Of a stretch of 64,000 bases of DNA, positions 51,498-60,296 are shown piece after piece. A model generated the notes under the pieces. It worked only from the letters and a program-made list of their open reading frames with translations. It was not told the DNA's origin and made no database searches. The stretch spans positions 30,953-94,952 of the forward strand of contig NZ_WUQJ01000023.1 in the NCBI RefSeq assembly GCF_011074955.1, read 5' to 3'. A program made the position numbers and the translations under genes. Numbering within the stretch: position 1 is the first letter of the stretch; each line of letters begins with the position of its first letter. Source of the stretch: Marinobacter caseinilyticus. GTDB lineage: Bacteria; Pseudomonadota; Gammaproteobacteria; Pseudomonadales; Oleiphilaceae.

Positions 51498-51723
51498 TAA
51501 TTGATCACTCGCGCCCGACACAGCGCAGGGCCAGTCGCAGGTAGGCGGCAGCAGTTTCGGTCCTGTTTTCAAACCCTTCAAACCCGGCGCTGTAACGAAG
51601 TCAGCTCTTCCCAATCTTTTGCACCAGTACGTTAACTGCGTCATGGGCGACTGTCGCTTTTATTGGTAGTTTGATGCGGTCACCCACGTTCATTCGCAGG
51701 CCAATCATCGGAGGATTTACCCC

Positions 51724-52647
51724 ATGGATCAGACTCGATCCACCTGGAAGCGTTTCAGCGTCGGCATCGCCGTCGCCGTATCACTGACCACGAACGTTTA
51801 CGCCGCGTCAGTGAATACCATTTTCGCCGCCGAAAACTCCCTGTATGGGCGTGGCTATGACATTGGTCAGGCGGACGGTTGGCTGGACGGCGACCTCCGT
51901 GCTGCGATCAAGCGCTTTCAGTCCGGTACCAAGGGGCTGAAGGCCACCAGCAACCTGGACCCCGATACGCTGAAGGCGCTGGGGATTGCGTACGAGGGTG
52001 CAACCGTCAGTGACAATGCGCTTGCGACTCCCAACGCGGCGTTGAACGCCTTGGGCCTGACGCCGAGCCACGGCTATTCAGCCGTACCGGCTACCATATG
52101 GGCGTCCGCGCCTGAGCCCAAGCCAAGACCAAAACCCGAGCCAGCACCGCAAGCGCTGGCAAGCGCCAAACCGGAACCGGCCCACTCGACCGTGATCGCC
52201 AAACCCGAGCCCCGCAATGCCACTGGGACCGCGCCCAAACCGGACCGGAAGCCAACCGTAACCCGGTCAGCGCCTGCCCGGCCCGCGCAACCCCCGGCCG
52301 CCGAACCCCAGCCCGCACCACCGGTAATGGACACGCCCGTTGTGGCCGCCGCTTCGAGTGACACGGGGTCTGCCGAGCCGGCACCGGTGCCGGAAGCCAA
52401 ACCGACCAAACCCTTCTCCGACCCAGTGGCAACCGAGGTCGCCAAAGAACAGAGTGCCCCTGCGACAACATTGTCGGTGGAGGCGCCAACCACGCACGAG
52501 ACTTCACCAGCCCTCGCACCTGCCTCCGCACCGGAAGCCGACGTCGCCAAGACCGGCGTCAACGAGCAAAAACCTCAGAAAACTGGCGCCCGTGGCGGCG
52601 ATTTCTTCAGCTCGCTGTTTGACTTTCTGTTCGGGTGGATCGTCTGA
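51724..52647 (+). CDS. Secreted peptidoglycan-binding-like protein with Pro/Ala/Glu-rich region
   Basis: 307 residues. Signal peptide (about 1-28, ending NVYAAS), then a PG_binding_1 domain (about 29-85): ENSLYGRGYDIGQADGWLDG (partly), IKRFQSGTKGLKATSNLD, PDTLKALG. About 140 residues of Pro/Ala/Glu/Lys low-complexity follow (PEPKPRPKPEPAPQ), like a cell-wall spanning spacer. The end is FFSSLFDFLFGWIV, a hydrophobic, aromatic C-terminus. Preceded by CGGAGGA. Isolated gene between the hydrogenase promoter and the sensor kinase. Binding to cell wall is inferred from the domain. Could be an envelope or outer-membrane-associated protein. Confidence 0.78.
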   Translation: MDQTRSTWKRFSVGIAVAVSLTTNVYAASVNTIFAAENSLYGRGYDIGQADGWLDGDLRAAIKRFQSGTKGLKATSNLDPDTLKALGIAYEGATVSDNALATPNAALNALGLTPSHGYSAVPATIWASAPEPKPRPKPEPAPQALASAKPEPAHSTVIAKPEPRNATGTAPKPDRKPTVTRSAPARPAQPPAAEPQPAPPVMDTPVVAAASSDTGSAEPAPVPEAKPTKPFSDPVATEVAKEQSAPATTLSVEAPTTHETSPALAPASAPEADVAKTGVNEQKPQKTGARGGDFFSSLFDFLFGWIV

Positions 52648-53283
52648 CAGCACAAGGCGCTGACGCTCAGCACCCTGTTGCTCGCACCGGAAGCGGCAGA
52701 AGACGATCGGTGATCGCGCCATCGTCCACTTCAAGCCGGCCCACCGTGATGGGCTGTTTCGGTGGCTGATCGGTTGCCCAGCTACGAAGCCCGCTGTCGA
52801 AAAGCCATTCGATCGAATCCTTTTCAAGGTCCGTGCCCCACCTTTAAATACTGGCCGCTCTTATCCAAGCGGTTATGCCCTGCAATGGCCGTTGCTTTAC
52901 TTACGACAACCTTTGCATTGGCGCTTTAATCGACACCCGCGAACCCATCGATCCTGGATTCTGCCGAGTCGCCTATCCCAACGTTCTTCAACACATTGAG
53001 CTGATCACCCGCGTTACGACACTGCGGCCTGTAGAATATGGAACTATGATTGAAGTGGTGGGCCTTGCCAGCGACGCCAAGACCCATCACGCTGACTGCT
53101 GTGTTTTGAGTTTCCGCCAACGGATGGCCCAAGGTCCCTGAACGACGGTTGGAGATCCACTGTAAGTGAATTTGTACCCACGAGTGGCGGCATTCTTTGC
53201 CATGCGACCTGCTCTTTTTCTGGGGAGCGGACAAGACAGTAAAGGTCTGTTTTATCGCTGTCTGAAATTAAAATGAGGTTGCC
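52648..53283. other. Intergenic stretch, no certain gene
   Basis: 636 bases. A plus-strand frame at 52875-53141 (88 codons, MPCNGRCFTYDNLCIGAL start) has no recognisable family or ribosome site. On the minus strand 52830-52670 one frame reads WLFDSGLRSWATDQPPKQ and GRLEVDDGAITDRLLP to a stop, but it has an upstream stop and no start. It may be a gene scrap. The kinase gene's ribosome site (GAGGTTGCC) is at the right end. Confidence 0.45.
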
Positions 53284-55044
53284 ATGAAACCCAGATTCAG
53301 TCTGGTGGGCCGTTACACTCTTCTTTCACTGACCCTGATGGTCGGTTCGATTGCGTTACTGAGCGCGCTTTACGCCGCAGTCTCGGACTTGCTGACGGAA
53401 CGTCTCGCCGGAGAGCGCCTGGAGGCCCAGGTCGCCGGCAACGTCAATCGTCTGACCAGTTTCATCGAAAACCGGATCTACCAGCTCGAAACCCTGTCCA
53501 CCCATCCCTCTACCCCTCTGTACCTTTCTTATAACGATGCGGTGCCCGAGGGTGTCAAAGAATTAGTCAGGGTGGAGGCGGATTCACCGGATCTCTACGG
53601 TGTTCTGTTTTTCGATGGCAATGAGGCACTGACCGATGTCATTCCTGGCCAGGCCGCTTCCGGTAGCCCCTACTGGGACCGTGAGAGCTGGACACTGAAG
53701 GGCCTGCCTACCGTTACTTTTGGCAACAGCGAGATCATCGGTCCCTCTTTGCCAGGCGGCGACGGCCCCGCCTGGCTGTTAATCCGTCAACCTTTGCGGA
53801 ACAGTGCAGACCAAGCGATCAAGGGCTCCATTGGTCTGCACGTGCGGTTAGCGTCGCTCACCGAATTGATGCGCACTGAAAATCTCGCGGGCATTCTGAC
53901 CTTCTTTTTGCGCACACCCGCTGGCGACCTGATCGATGCTACCGGCAACCTGCAGACAACCACGCCAGAGGCCCTGCGTACCGGGCCGGAAGTGCTGCCC
54001 GGCTGGCGTATTGATTACGTGGTTTCCGCGAGTGAAATCCTGAGTCCATTGCGGGATGCCCAGCTCGGACTCTACGCTTTGGCCAGCGTAATGGTCCTCG
54101 GCACGGTGGCTTTATTCTGGGCGCTGGCGAGGAGCCTGCGTCGGCGGGTGGCCCGACTGACCCAAGGCGCTGAAGCCTTTGCCTCCGGTGATCTGAAATT
54201 TCGTTTGTCGGCACCCAAGAATGATAAGGATGAGATCGATGTGCTGGCCCATGCCTTCAATGCCATGGCAGACCGTCTGCAAGAGATGATCCAGCGTACG
54301 GTCCAGGCGGAAAAACTGGCCGTGCTCGGGGAGTTTGCCACGGGGGTCGCCCATGAAGTTCGCAATCCGCTGGCCACTATCAAGCTGACAGTGCAAGCAC
54401 TGGAGAAAGGCGAAGCCGATGACCAAAGACGGGATCTGCTGATCTCGCTGGAGGATGAAATCGATCGGCTCAACCGAGTGGTCGGTAACTTGCTCGATTA
54501 CGCCCGCCCAGTTGCCGGGGCGCCTCAGCCAGTCGATATCAGACGGATATTCCGCCATGCATCCGTGCTCACCTCCGGGCTGGCAGAAACTCACCATGTG
54601 ACGGTAAGCACCAGCGGCGATCCAAGACAATCCGTGTACGCCAGCCCGGATCAGGTGATCCAATGCCTGGTAAACCTGGTGGCCAATGCTATTCAGGCCT
54701 GCGAGCCGGGCGGTGTCGTTCAGCTACGAACGTTCCGCAACGGAGACCGGACCACCGTGGATGTCACTGACAATGGTAGCGGCATGCATGAAAGTGTCCT
54801 GCAACGAGTCACGGAACCCTTCTTCACCACGCGCCAGGAAGGCACCGGTCTCGGATTAAGCATCACGCACCAGTTGATCAAACTCAACGGGGGTGACTTG
54901 CTCATCCAGAGCACTAAGGGAGAGGGCACCACCGTTTCCGTCACCCTGCCGGCGGCAAATAGTGATAACCTTTTGATGGCGCACAATACACAAAAACAAC
55001 GACCTGCTGACAATCGACATGCCTTCACAGATCCTGATCATTGA
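53284..55044 (+). CDS. Sensor histidine kinase (NtrB-like)
   Basis: 586 residues. First helix (about 11-33), periplasmic dCache-like domain (about 35-255) with LYGVLFFDGNE and LIRQPL, second helix (about 262-284), HAMP (RLTQGAEAFASGDL), dimerisation helix GEFATGVAHEVRNPLATIKL (His357), HATPase with LVNLVANAIQACEPGG, DNGSGM and GTGLGLSITHQLI. Phosphorylates the adjacent sigma-54 activator, whose gene overlaps by 26 bases. Sensed ligand probably a periplasmic small molecule, likely related to the transporter substrate downstream, which is inference. Confidence 0.92.
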   Translation: MKPRFSLVGRYTLLSLTLMVGSIALLSALYAAVSDLLTERLAGERLEAQVAGNVNRLTSFIENRIYQLETLSTHPSTPLYLSYNDAVPEGVKELVRVEADSPDLYGVLFFDGNEALTDVIPGQAASGSPYWDRESWTLKGLPTVTFGNSEIIGPSLPGGDGPAWLLIRQPLRNSADQAIKGSIGLHVRLASLTELMRTENLAGILTFFLRTPAGDLIDATGNLQTTTPEALRTGPEVLPGWRIDYVVSASEILSPLRDAQLGLYALASVMVLGTVALFWALARSLRRRVARLTQGAEAFASGDLKFRLSAPKNDKDEIDVLAHAFNAMADRLQEMIQRTVQAEKLAVLGEFATGVAHEVRNPLATIKLTVQALEKGEADDQRRDLLISLEDEIDRLNRVVGNLLDYARPVAGAPQPVDIRRIFRHASVLTSGLAETHHVTVSTSGDPRQSVYASPDQVIQCLVNLVANAIQACEPGGVVQLRTFRNGDRTTVDVTDNGSGMHESVLQRVTEPFFTTRQEGTGLGLSITHQLIKLNGGDLLIQSTKGEGTTVSVTLPAANSDNLLMAHNTQKQRPADNRHAFTDPDH

Positions 55045-56374
55045 TGACGAAAAAAGTTTTGTCCGCTCACTCACCTTCGCCCTGAATCAGGCTGGGTTTC
55101 ACAGCCAGTGCGCCTATTCGGGTGAAGCGGGCCTTGCCGCCATGGAAGACAGCCTGCCAGACCTGGTGCTGCTTGATTTGCGGCTGCCCGAAATGAGCGG
55201 CATGGATGTGCTGTTCGAAGCCGCCCGACTGTACCCCGAACTGCCGGTAGTGATGATATCCGCCCATGGCGATACCCGGGCGGCGGTGCAGGCGGTCAAA
55301 GCCGGCGCAACCGACTATCTCACCAAACCCTTTGCCCTTGACGAATTGCTGCACCTGATCCGCAACATCACCGAGCGCACCCGCATGCAGGAGGAGATCA
55401 CCTACCATCGCACCCGGGGGGCCACTTCATCCGGCCTGGTAGGCTCCAGTGCGGCCATGGCGCATCTTTGGCAGACCGTCCAGCGCGTCGCCGGCAGCAG
55501 TGCGGGCAGAATTCTTTTGCTGGGTGAATCCGGCACCGGCAAGGCCGTCGTGGCCCGAGCCATTCATGAGCAAAGCGTGCGATCCGCCGGGGCTTTTGTC
55601 GAGATCAATTGCGCCGCCTTACCGGAACAACTCATCGAAGTGGAACTGTTTGGTGCCGAAAAAGGGGCCTACACCGGCGCTCACCAAAAGCGCGCGGGTC
55701 TGGTGGCTTTGGCCCATCGCGGCACCCTGTTTCTCGATGAAATCGGCGAACTGCCCCTCGCCCTGCAGGCCAAGTTTCTGCATTTTCTGGAAAACGGCGA
55801 CTACCGTCCCGTCGGCGGCGGCAGCAACCATACCGCGGATGTGCGGGTAATTGGAGCCACCAATCGTTCCCTGGAAGAGGAAGTCCGCCTGGGCCATTTT
55901 CGGGATGATCTCTATTTCCGGCTCAATGTCATTGAGATGACCGTCCCACCACTGCGTGAGCGGGACGATGACCTTCGCGAACTGCTGGACGCCTTCATTG
56001 ACTCACAAGCCCGGGAAGAAGGCTGTCGCCCCATCACGATCCCTCAGGAAACTCAGGAATTGCTGCTGGCCTACAGCTGGCCGGGCAACGTTCGCGAGTT
56101 ACGCAATCTCGTGGAACGCCTGACCATTCTCCACCCCGGCCAGTTGATCCGAAGGCAGCACCTTCCCGCCGAATTCCACGCTGTCGGCGAGTCGCGCGGG
56201 AATGATCCCACCTCGACGGCCGCCTCCCTTGACCAGCATCTGCAGCGTGCCGAACGCCAATTGGTGCTGGAGGCTTTGGAAAAAGCCGGCGGCCGCAAGG
56301 GTAGGGCCGCCGAACAGCTGGGGCTTTCCCGGCACGCTTTCAAACGCCGTCTGCAACGGTTGGGTATCACCTGA
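55019..56374 (+). CDS. NtrC-family sigma-54-dependent response regulator
   Basis: 451 residues. Receiver with Asp53 (LLDLRLPEMSG) and KPFALDEL. AAA+ domain (about 140-370): Walker A GESGTGKA (169-176), the sigma-54 contact loop GAYTGA (216-221; usual GAFTGA), Walker B GTLFLDEIGELP. C-terminal Fis-type helix-turn-helix GRKGRAAEQLGLSRHAFKRR. Start ATG overlaps the kinase end. It opens sigma-54 promoters when phosphorylated. Two 15-17-base palindromes directly after its own stop codon and a sigma-54 promoter downstream make the transporter operon its target. Confidence 0.93.
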   Translation: MPSQILIIDDEKSFVRSLTFALNQAGFHSQCAYSGEAGLAAMEDSLPDLVLLDLRLPEMSGMDVLFEAARLYPELPVVMISAHGDTRAAVQAVKAGATDYLTKPFALDELLHLIRNITERTRMQEEITYHRTRGATSSGLVGSSAAMAHLWQTVQRVAGSSAGRILLLGESGTGKAVVARAIHEQSVRSAGAFVEINCAALPEQLIEVELFGAEKGAYTGAHQKRAGLVALAHRGTLFLDEIGELPLALQAKFLHFLENGDYRPVGGGSNHTADVRVIGATNRSLEEEVRLGHFRDDLYFRLNVIEMTVPPLRERDDDLRELLDAFIDSQAREEGCRPITIPQETQELLLAYSWPGNVRELRNLVERLTILHPGQLIRRQHLPAEFHAVGESRGNDPTSTAASLDQHLQRAERQLVLEALEKAGGRKGRAAEQLGLSRHAFKRRLQRLGIT

Positions 56375-56380
56375 GCAATT

Positions 56381-56428
56381 GAGCGCAAATCGCTCTTATG
56401 GGTCGCCCGCCTGAGCGCTTTGCGCTCA
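56381..56428. promoter_or_regulatory. Two palindromes, candidate activator sites
   Basis: GAGCG-CAAAT-CGCTC (56381-56395) and TGAGCGC-TTT-GCGCTCA (56412-56428) share the half GAGCG. Their centres lie 32 bases apart, three helical turns, as expected of cooperative NtrC-type sites. They are about 109 and 141 bases upstream of the start predicted from the sigma-54 promoter. The second one could also act as a transcription-ending hairpin for the regulator gene. Confidence 0.7.
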
Positions 56429-56502
56429 TAAAACCGCCTGATGTTCAGACCGGGAAGCCTCGTTCGACGGGCGCCCCGCCTGAAAGCGCCCGACACCGAC
56501 AC

Positions 56503-56518
56503 TGGCACCCGTTTTGCT
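56503..56518 (+). promoter_or_regulatory. Sigma-54 promoter (-24/-12)
   Basis: TGGCACCCGTTTTGCT: TGGCAC at -24 and TTGCT at -12 with GG-N10-GC spacing (56504-56505 and 56516-56517). One mismatch to TGGCACG-N4-TTGC. Predicted start near 56529, leader of ~60 bases to the TTG start of the first transporter gene. Confidence 0.85.
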
Positions 56519-56591
56519 TACTACCTTGTCAGTTGGTTCACAATAAAAACACGTAACCACATGCCGGAACATTCTGGCTGGGGAGACTGAC

Positions 56592-57959
56592 TTGCCTGGA
56601 CTGCGGGCTCGCTTACGCCAAGCGCCGATCATCCTTTGCACAATCACCTTCCTGGGTGGTCTGCTGACCAATGCCAGTGTTGCTTTCGTTATGCTGCTCG
56701 TTATGAGCTCGGGGCACGCGACGGTCCCTGCACAGGTCACACCTTTTGTAGGGCGGGCCGAGCTCGGCGCACCTGAAGAGACCGCAGACGCTACCGTCGC
56801 CTGCATGTTCCCGATGACAGGTCGCTCTGCCAATTATGGCAAGGACAGCATCGTCGGTATCAAACTCGCCCTTGAAGAACTCGCGGCTGATCCTGACTCG
56901 CCCAGGTTGCGAGTGATCGTGGACGACTCCCGTTCCAAGTCTTCCTTTGCTGTTCGCATGGCGGAAGACTTTATTCACCAGGATCACGCCGACATCCTCT
57001 GCGGCATGGTCAGTTCGGGTGTGGGCATGGCCGTCAGTCGTCTGGCAAAAGAGCGAAAAACCATTCTGATCGGTACCGATCACGCCTCCTCGAGGGCCAC
57101 CCTGGAGGAGGGCCACAAATACTACTTCAGGGTCTCCAGCGATACCTGGTATTCCCACGCCGCCGGTGCCCGTTACCTGAAAGAATTACAACAGACAAAC
57201 GGCTGGAACAAGCTGGCCTTCCTCGGACCCGACTATGAGTATGGCCGGGTCGCCTGGCGCGACCTCCAGCAGGCCCTGGGGCTAGTCGGGGTGGATTATG
57301 AGGTGACAGGCACTTACTGGCCCAAACTCTACGAACCGGACTACTCACTTTACATCCAGGCGTTGCTTGAATCGCCACCGGACGTGCTGGTGGTGTCGCT
57401 GTGGGGCGGGGACTTCACAGCCTTCATTGAGCAGGCCCGCACCACCCGTTTATTCAAGCAGATGCGAGTGGCCAATCTGGATGCGGGCGGTGACTACGAA
57501 ACCCTGGTCAGTCTGGGCCCAAAGGCCCCGGAAGGGCTCATTCTGTCCGCCCGGCACCATGTGAACTGGCCTGACACTCAGCTCAACCGCCATTTCGTCA
57601 ATCGTTTCCACGCCCTGTCAGGACACTACCCCAGTTACCCCGCGCAAGGTGCCTACGCAGGCATCCTTACCATCGCCCTGGCCATTCGCAAGGCCGGCAA
57701 GGTCACCGACACCGAAGCCATGATTTCGGCGCTGGAAGGTTTACGCATCCGCCTGCCCAAAGATCCAGAGGGCTATGTTTCCTATATTGATCCGGGCACC
57801 CACCAGATTGTCCAGGCGCAGGCCGTCGGCACACCGGTACCCAACACTCACTATCCGCCGGCCCAGGTCATGCTGGGTAACTGGCACATTTACGATGCTG
57901 AATCCCTGAAACCGTCCCCCGCTCTCGTCAAGAAGCGACGCGGTGAATACGACAACTGA
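56592..57959 (+). CDS. ABC transporter substrate-binding protein, first copy (LivJ/UrtA type)
   Basis: 455 residues from TTG; GGGGAG lies seven bases before it. Alternative Met starts inside the first ~35 residues would shorten the signal-anchor (LGGLLTNASVAFVMLLVMS). Type I periplasmic-binding fold: ATVACMFPMTGRSANYGKDS, GMVSSGVGMAVSRLAKERK, FRVSSDTWYSHAAG and SLWGGDFTAFIEQA. Resembles the second binding protein in the operon, with shared WGGD and similar order of motifs. Binds an unknown small solute; amino acids, urea, short amides and alcohols occur among relatives. First gene after the sigma-54 promoter, so likely induced with the operon. Why two binding proteins exist is not known. Confidence 0.82.
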   Translation: MPGLRARLRQAPIILCTITFLGGLLTNASVAFVMLLVMSSGHATVPAQVTPFVGRAELGAPEETADATVACMFPMTGRSANYGKDSIVGIKLALEELAADPDSPRLRVIVDDSRSKSSFAVRMAEDFIHQDHADILCGMVSSGVGMAVSRLAKERKTILIGTDHASSRATLEEGHKYYFRVSSDTWYSHAAGARYLKELQQTNGWNKLAFLGPDYEYGRVAWRDLQQALGLVGVDYEVTGTYWPKLYEPDYSLYIQALLESPPDVLVVSLWGGDFTAFIEQARTTRLFKQMRVANLDAGGDYETLVSLGPKAPEGLILSARHHVNWPDTQLNRHFVNRFHALSGHYPSYPAQGAYAGILTIALAIRKAGKVTDTEAMISALEGLRIRLPKDPEGYVSYIDPGTHQIVQAQAVGTPVPNTHYPPAQVMLGNWHIYDAESLKPSPALVKKRRGEYDN

Positions 57960-58003
57960 CCTCTCGTCAGCTGTTTTTCACAATAACAATGAAGGAGAAG
58001 ACA

Positions 58004-59329
58004 ATGGGACACTCCCTACAACCCAAATCCTGGCAGCGGACGCTCTTGGGCACCGCCACCTCTCTGGCCATAGCCTCCGGTGGCATCTTGGGCTTCGCTG
58101 GCTCCGCCAGCGCCCAGGAAGACACCTTCAAAGTCGGACTGGTGACCTTCCTGTCAGGCGGTGCATCCGGACCATTCGGGGTTCCGGCGGCGCAGGCCGC
58201 GGAGACCGTGATCAAGGCCATCAACGAAGGCACCCTGCCGGCACCCTACAACACCAAGGGTATTAATGGCTTGCAACTGGAGTCGGTGGTCATCGACGAA
58301 GCCGGTGGACCGACTAAACAAGTGGAGGAATACCGTAACCTGGTCCAGCGTCAGAACGTCGATGCCGTAATTGGCTACATCTCAAGTGGTGATTGCCTGG
58401 CCGTCAGCCCGGTCGCCGAAGAGCTGAAGACGTTCACCATCGCCTTTGACTGTGGCACACCGCGACTTTTCCCGGAACTGGAAAGTCCAAAGTACTTTTT
58501 CCGGACTGGCCTCGATGCCACTGCAGATAATGTTGGCGCCGCCCACTATCTGAAAGAAACCCGCCCGGACATCACACGGGTGGCCGGTATCCAGCAAAAC
58601 TATGCCTGGGGTCAGGATTCCTGGAACGATTTCCAGCTCTCCATGAAACAATTAATGCCAGGTGCTGAGTTTGTGGACAATCAGACGCCGCAGATTTTCC
58701 AGGGCAGTTACGGCACCGAGATTTCAGCACTCCAGACCAACCGTCCCGAAATCATCCATTCGAGCATGTGGGGTGGTGACATGGAAGCGTTCGTGGCTCA
58801 GGCCAATGTGCGCGGCCTTCTCGATCAGGCAACCGCATTGCTGACCACCGGTGAATCCGGCTTTAACCGATTCAAAGGCCAGGCGCCTGACGGCACCATT
58901 CTCGGTGGTCGTGGGCCATTCGGTGCGTTCATGCCGGATAACGATCTGAGCGAATGGTTCTCGAAAGCCTATGAAGCGCAACATGGCGTGCCACCGAGCT
59001 ACCCATCATCGAAGATGGCTCAGGCTCTGCTGGCCCTGAAGTACGCAGCGGACAATTCCGGCGCTGAGGGTAAGCCGTCGGACGAGCAGTTGGCGTCTAC
59101 GCTTAAAAGTGCAACGTTCGAATCTGTGAGTGGCACTGTGCGCATGGCCCTGGCTGATGGTCACCAGGCTCTGCAGCCGATGTACTACGGAGAATACTAC
59201 TATTCATCGGAAACCGGCCCGGAGCTTCGCAACATTCGTTCCTACTCCGGTGCCTGCGTGTCTCCACCTGATGGTCACGATGCCCAGGAGTGGATCAAGA
59301 GTGGCTTCCCGCAAGCCGATTGCAACTGA
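58004..59329 (+). CDS. ABC transporter substrate-binding protein, second copy (LivJ type)
   Basis: 441 residues from the Met of MGHSLQPKSWQ. A Met five codons upstream lies within GAAGGAGAAG, the ribosome binding site, so the later one is chosen. Signal peptide about 1-38 (ASGGILGFAGSASAQ). Mature part: VGLVTFLSGGASGPFGVPAAQ, DAVIGYISSGDCLAVSPVAEE, SSMWGGDMEAFVAQA. Similar to the preceding protein. Presumably highly expressed: a transcription attenuator follows, before the permease genes. Cys pairs (CLAV, FDCG and C-terminal SYSGACVS, QADCN) might make disulfides. Substrate unknown. Confidence 0.88.
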   Translation: MGHSLQPKSWQRTLLGTATSLAIASGGILGFAGSASAQEDTFKVGLVTFLSGGASGPFGVPAAQAAETVIKAINEGTLPAPYNTKGINGLQLESVVIDEAGGPTKQVEEYRNLVQRQNVDAVIGYISSGDCLAVSPVAEELKTFTIAFDCGTPRLFPELESPKYFFRTGLDATADNVGAAHYLKETRPDITRVAGIQQNYAWGQDSWNDFQLSMKQLMPGAEFVDNQTPQIFQGSYGTEISALQTNRPEIIHSSMWGGDMEAFVAQANVRGLLDQATALLTTGESGFNRFKGQAPDGTILGGRGPFGAFMPDNDLSEWFSKAYEAQHGVPPSYPSSKMAQALLALKYAADNSGAEGKPSDEQLASTLKSATFESVSGTVRMALADGHQALQPMYYGEYYYSSETGPELRNIRSYSGACVSPPDGHDAQEWIKSGFPQADCN

Positions 59330-59341
59330 TCCACCACCCTG

Positions 59342-59378
59342 GTTCCGGTGCGCCTGAGTGGGGCACCGGAACTCTTTT
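59342..59378 (+). terminator. Terminator/attenuator after the binding protein
   Basis: GTTCCGGTGC at 59342-59351 pairs with GCACCGGAAC at 59363-59372 (perfect 10-bp stem, 11-base loop), followed by TCTTTT. A partial rho-independent terminator here would give more mRNA for the binding proteins than for the permease and ATPase genes. Confidence 0.85.
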
Positions 59379-59396
59379 CAACAGGAGTAGACGCAG

Positions 59397-60296
59397 ATGC
59401 TAACCATCTGGGCAATTCTTATAGACGGCCTTATCTACGCATCCTGGCTGTTTCTTGTCGCAGCCGGGCTGACCGTCATTTATGGCGTTATGCGAATCCT
59501 GAACATGGCTCACGGCAGCCTCTACGCTCTTGGTGCCTACGCCTCAGCGTCATCCATAGGCTGGTATTACGCCAATGGTGGGGATCAACTCTGGATTGCC
59601 TTCGCGTTGCTTGCCGGCTGCGCCATCGTTATCGGAGCCATTGCCGGATTGATCATGGAGCGGGGAGTATTGCGCCTGATGTATGGGCGTGACGAAGTAC
59701 TGATGCTGATTGTTACTTTTGCCCTGCTGTTAATACTCGAAGACCTTATGAAGCTGGCCTGGGGAACGACCCCTTATTTTGCCTATCAGCCGTACGCCGC
59801 CCTGGGCCGTTTCAATTTCGGCGTACTGAGCGTATCCGGCTATCAGATCATGGTGATTGGTGTATCCGTGGTGGTCGGTGCCATCCTGTGGTTCTGGCTT
59901 GAACGAACCCGCACCGGGAAGATACTGCGTTCCATTATTCACGATCGCGAAGTGTCCGAGGCCATGGGCGTCAATGTCCGCCGGATGTTTACCATGACCT
60001 TTGTGATCGGAGCCGGCCTCGGCGCGATTGCCGGCGGTTTTACCGCGCCTATTATTTCTGTGGTTCCGGGCATCGGAGTTGAGGTCATTGTGGTCGCCTT
60101 TGCGGTCGTCGTGACCGGAGGGCTGGGCAGCATAACCGGTGCCGCCATCGGGGCACTGATCGTCGGTCTTGCCAGGGCCGCCTCGATCCACACCATGCCG
60201 CAACTGGAGCTGTTCATCATTTATGCCGTCATGGCTTCGGTCCTGATCTTCCGCCCCAACGGACTGTTCGGTCAGGCCACTGCGAGGAAAATATGA
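59397..60296 (+). CDS. Branched-chain-type ABC transporter permease (LivH family)
   Basis: 299 residues, about eight membrane helices. LivH family motifs: GLTVIYGVMRILNMAHGSLYALGAY at the start (partly), GLIMERGVLRLMYGRDE, VVVTGGLGSITGAAIGALIVGLA near the end. Forms the membrane channel with the LivM-type partner next to it, start overlapping by four bases. Start after AGGAG. Substrate not recognisable from the permease. Confidence 0.9.
   Translation: MLTIWAILIDGLIYASWLFLVAAGLTVIYGVMRILNMAHGSLYALGAYASASSIGWYYANGGDQLWIAFALLAGCAIVIGAIAGLIMERGVLRLMYGRDEVLMLIVTFALLLILEDLMKLAWGTTPYFAYQPYAALGRFNFGVLSVSGYQIMVIGVSVVVGAILWFWLERTRTGKILRSIIHDREVSEAMGVNVRRMFTMTFVIGAGLGAIAGGFTAPIISVVPGIGVEVIVVAFAVVVTGGLGSITGAAIGALIVGLARAASIHTMPQLELFIIYAVMASVLIFRPNGLFGQATARKI

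Noticed and set aside
52875..53141. 88-codon frame MPCNGRC...
   Set aside because: No ribosome site, no family resemblance, and an equally long frame on the other strand.
56582..56595. A second GG-N10-GC match over the first transporter start
   Set aside because: Only GG and TTGC fit, and it overlaps the ribosome site and start codon. The 56503 site matches far better.
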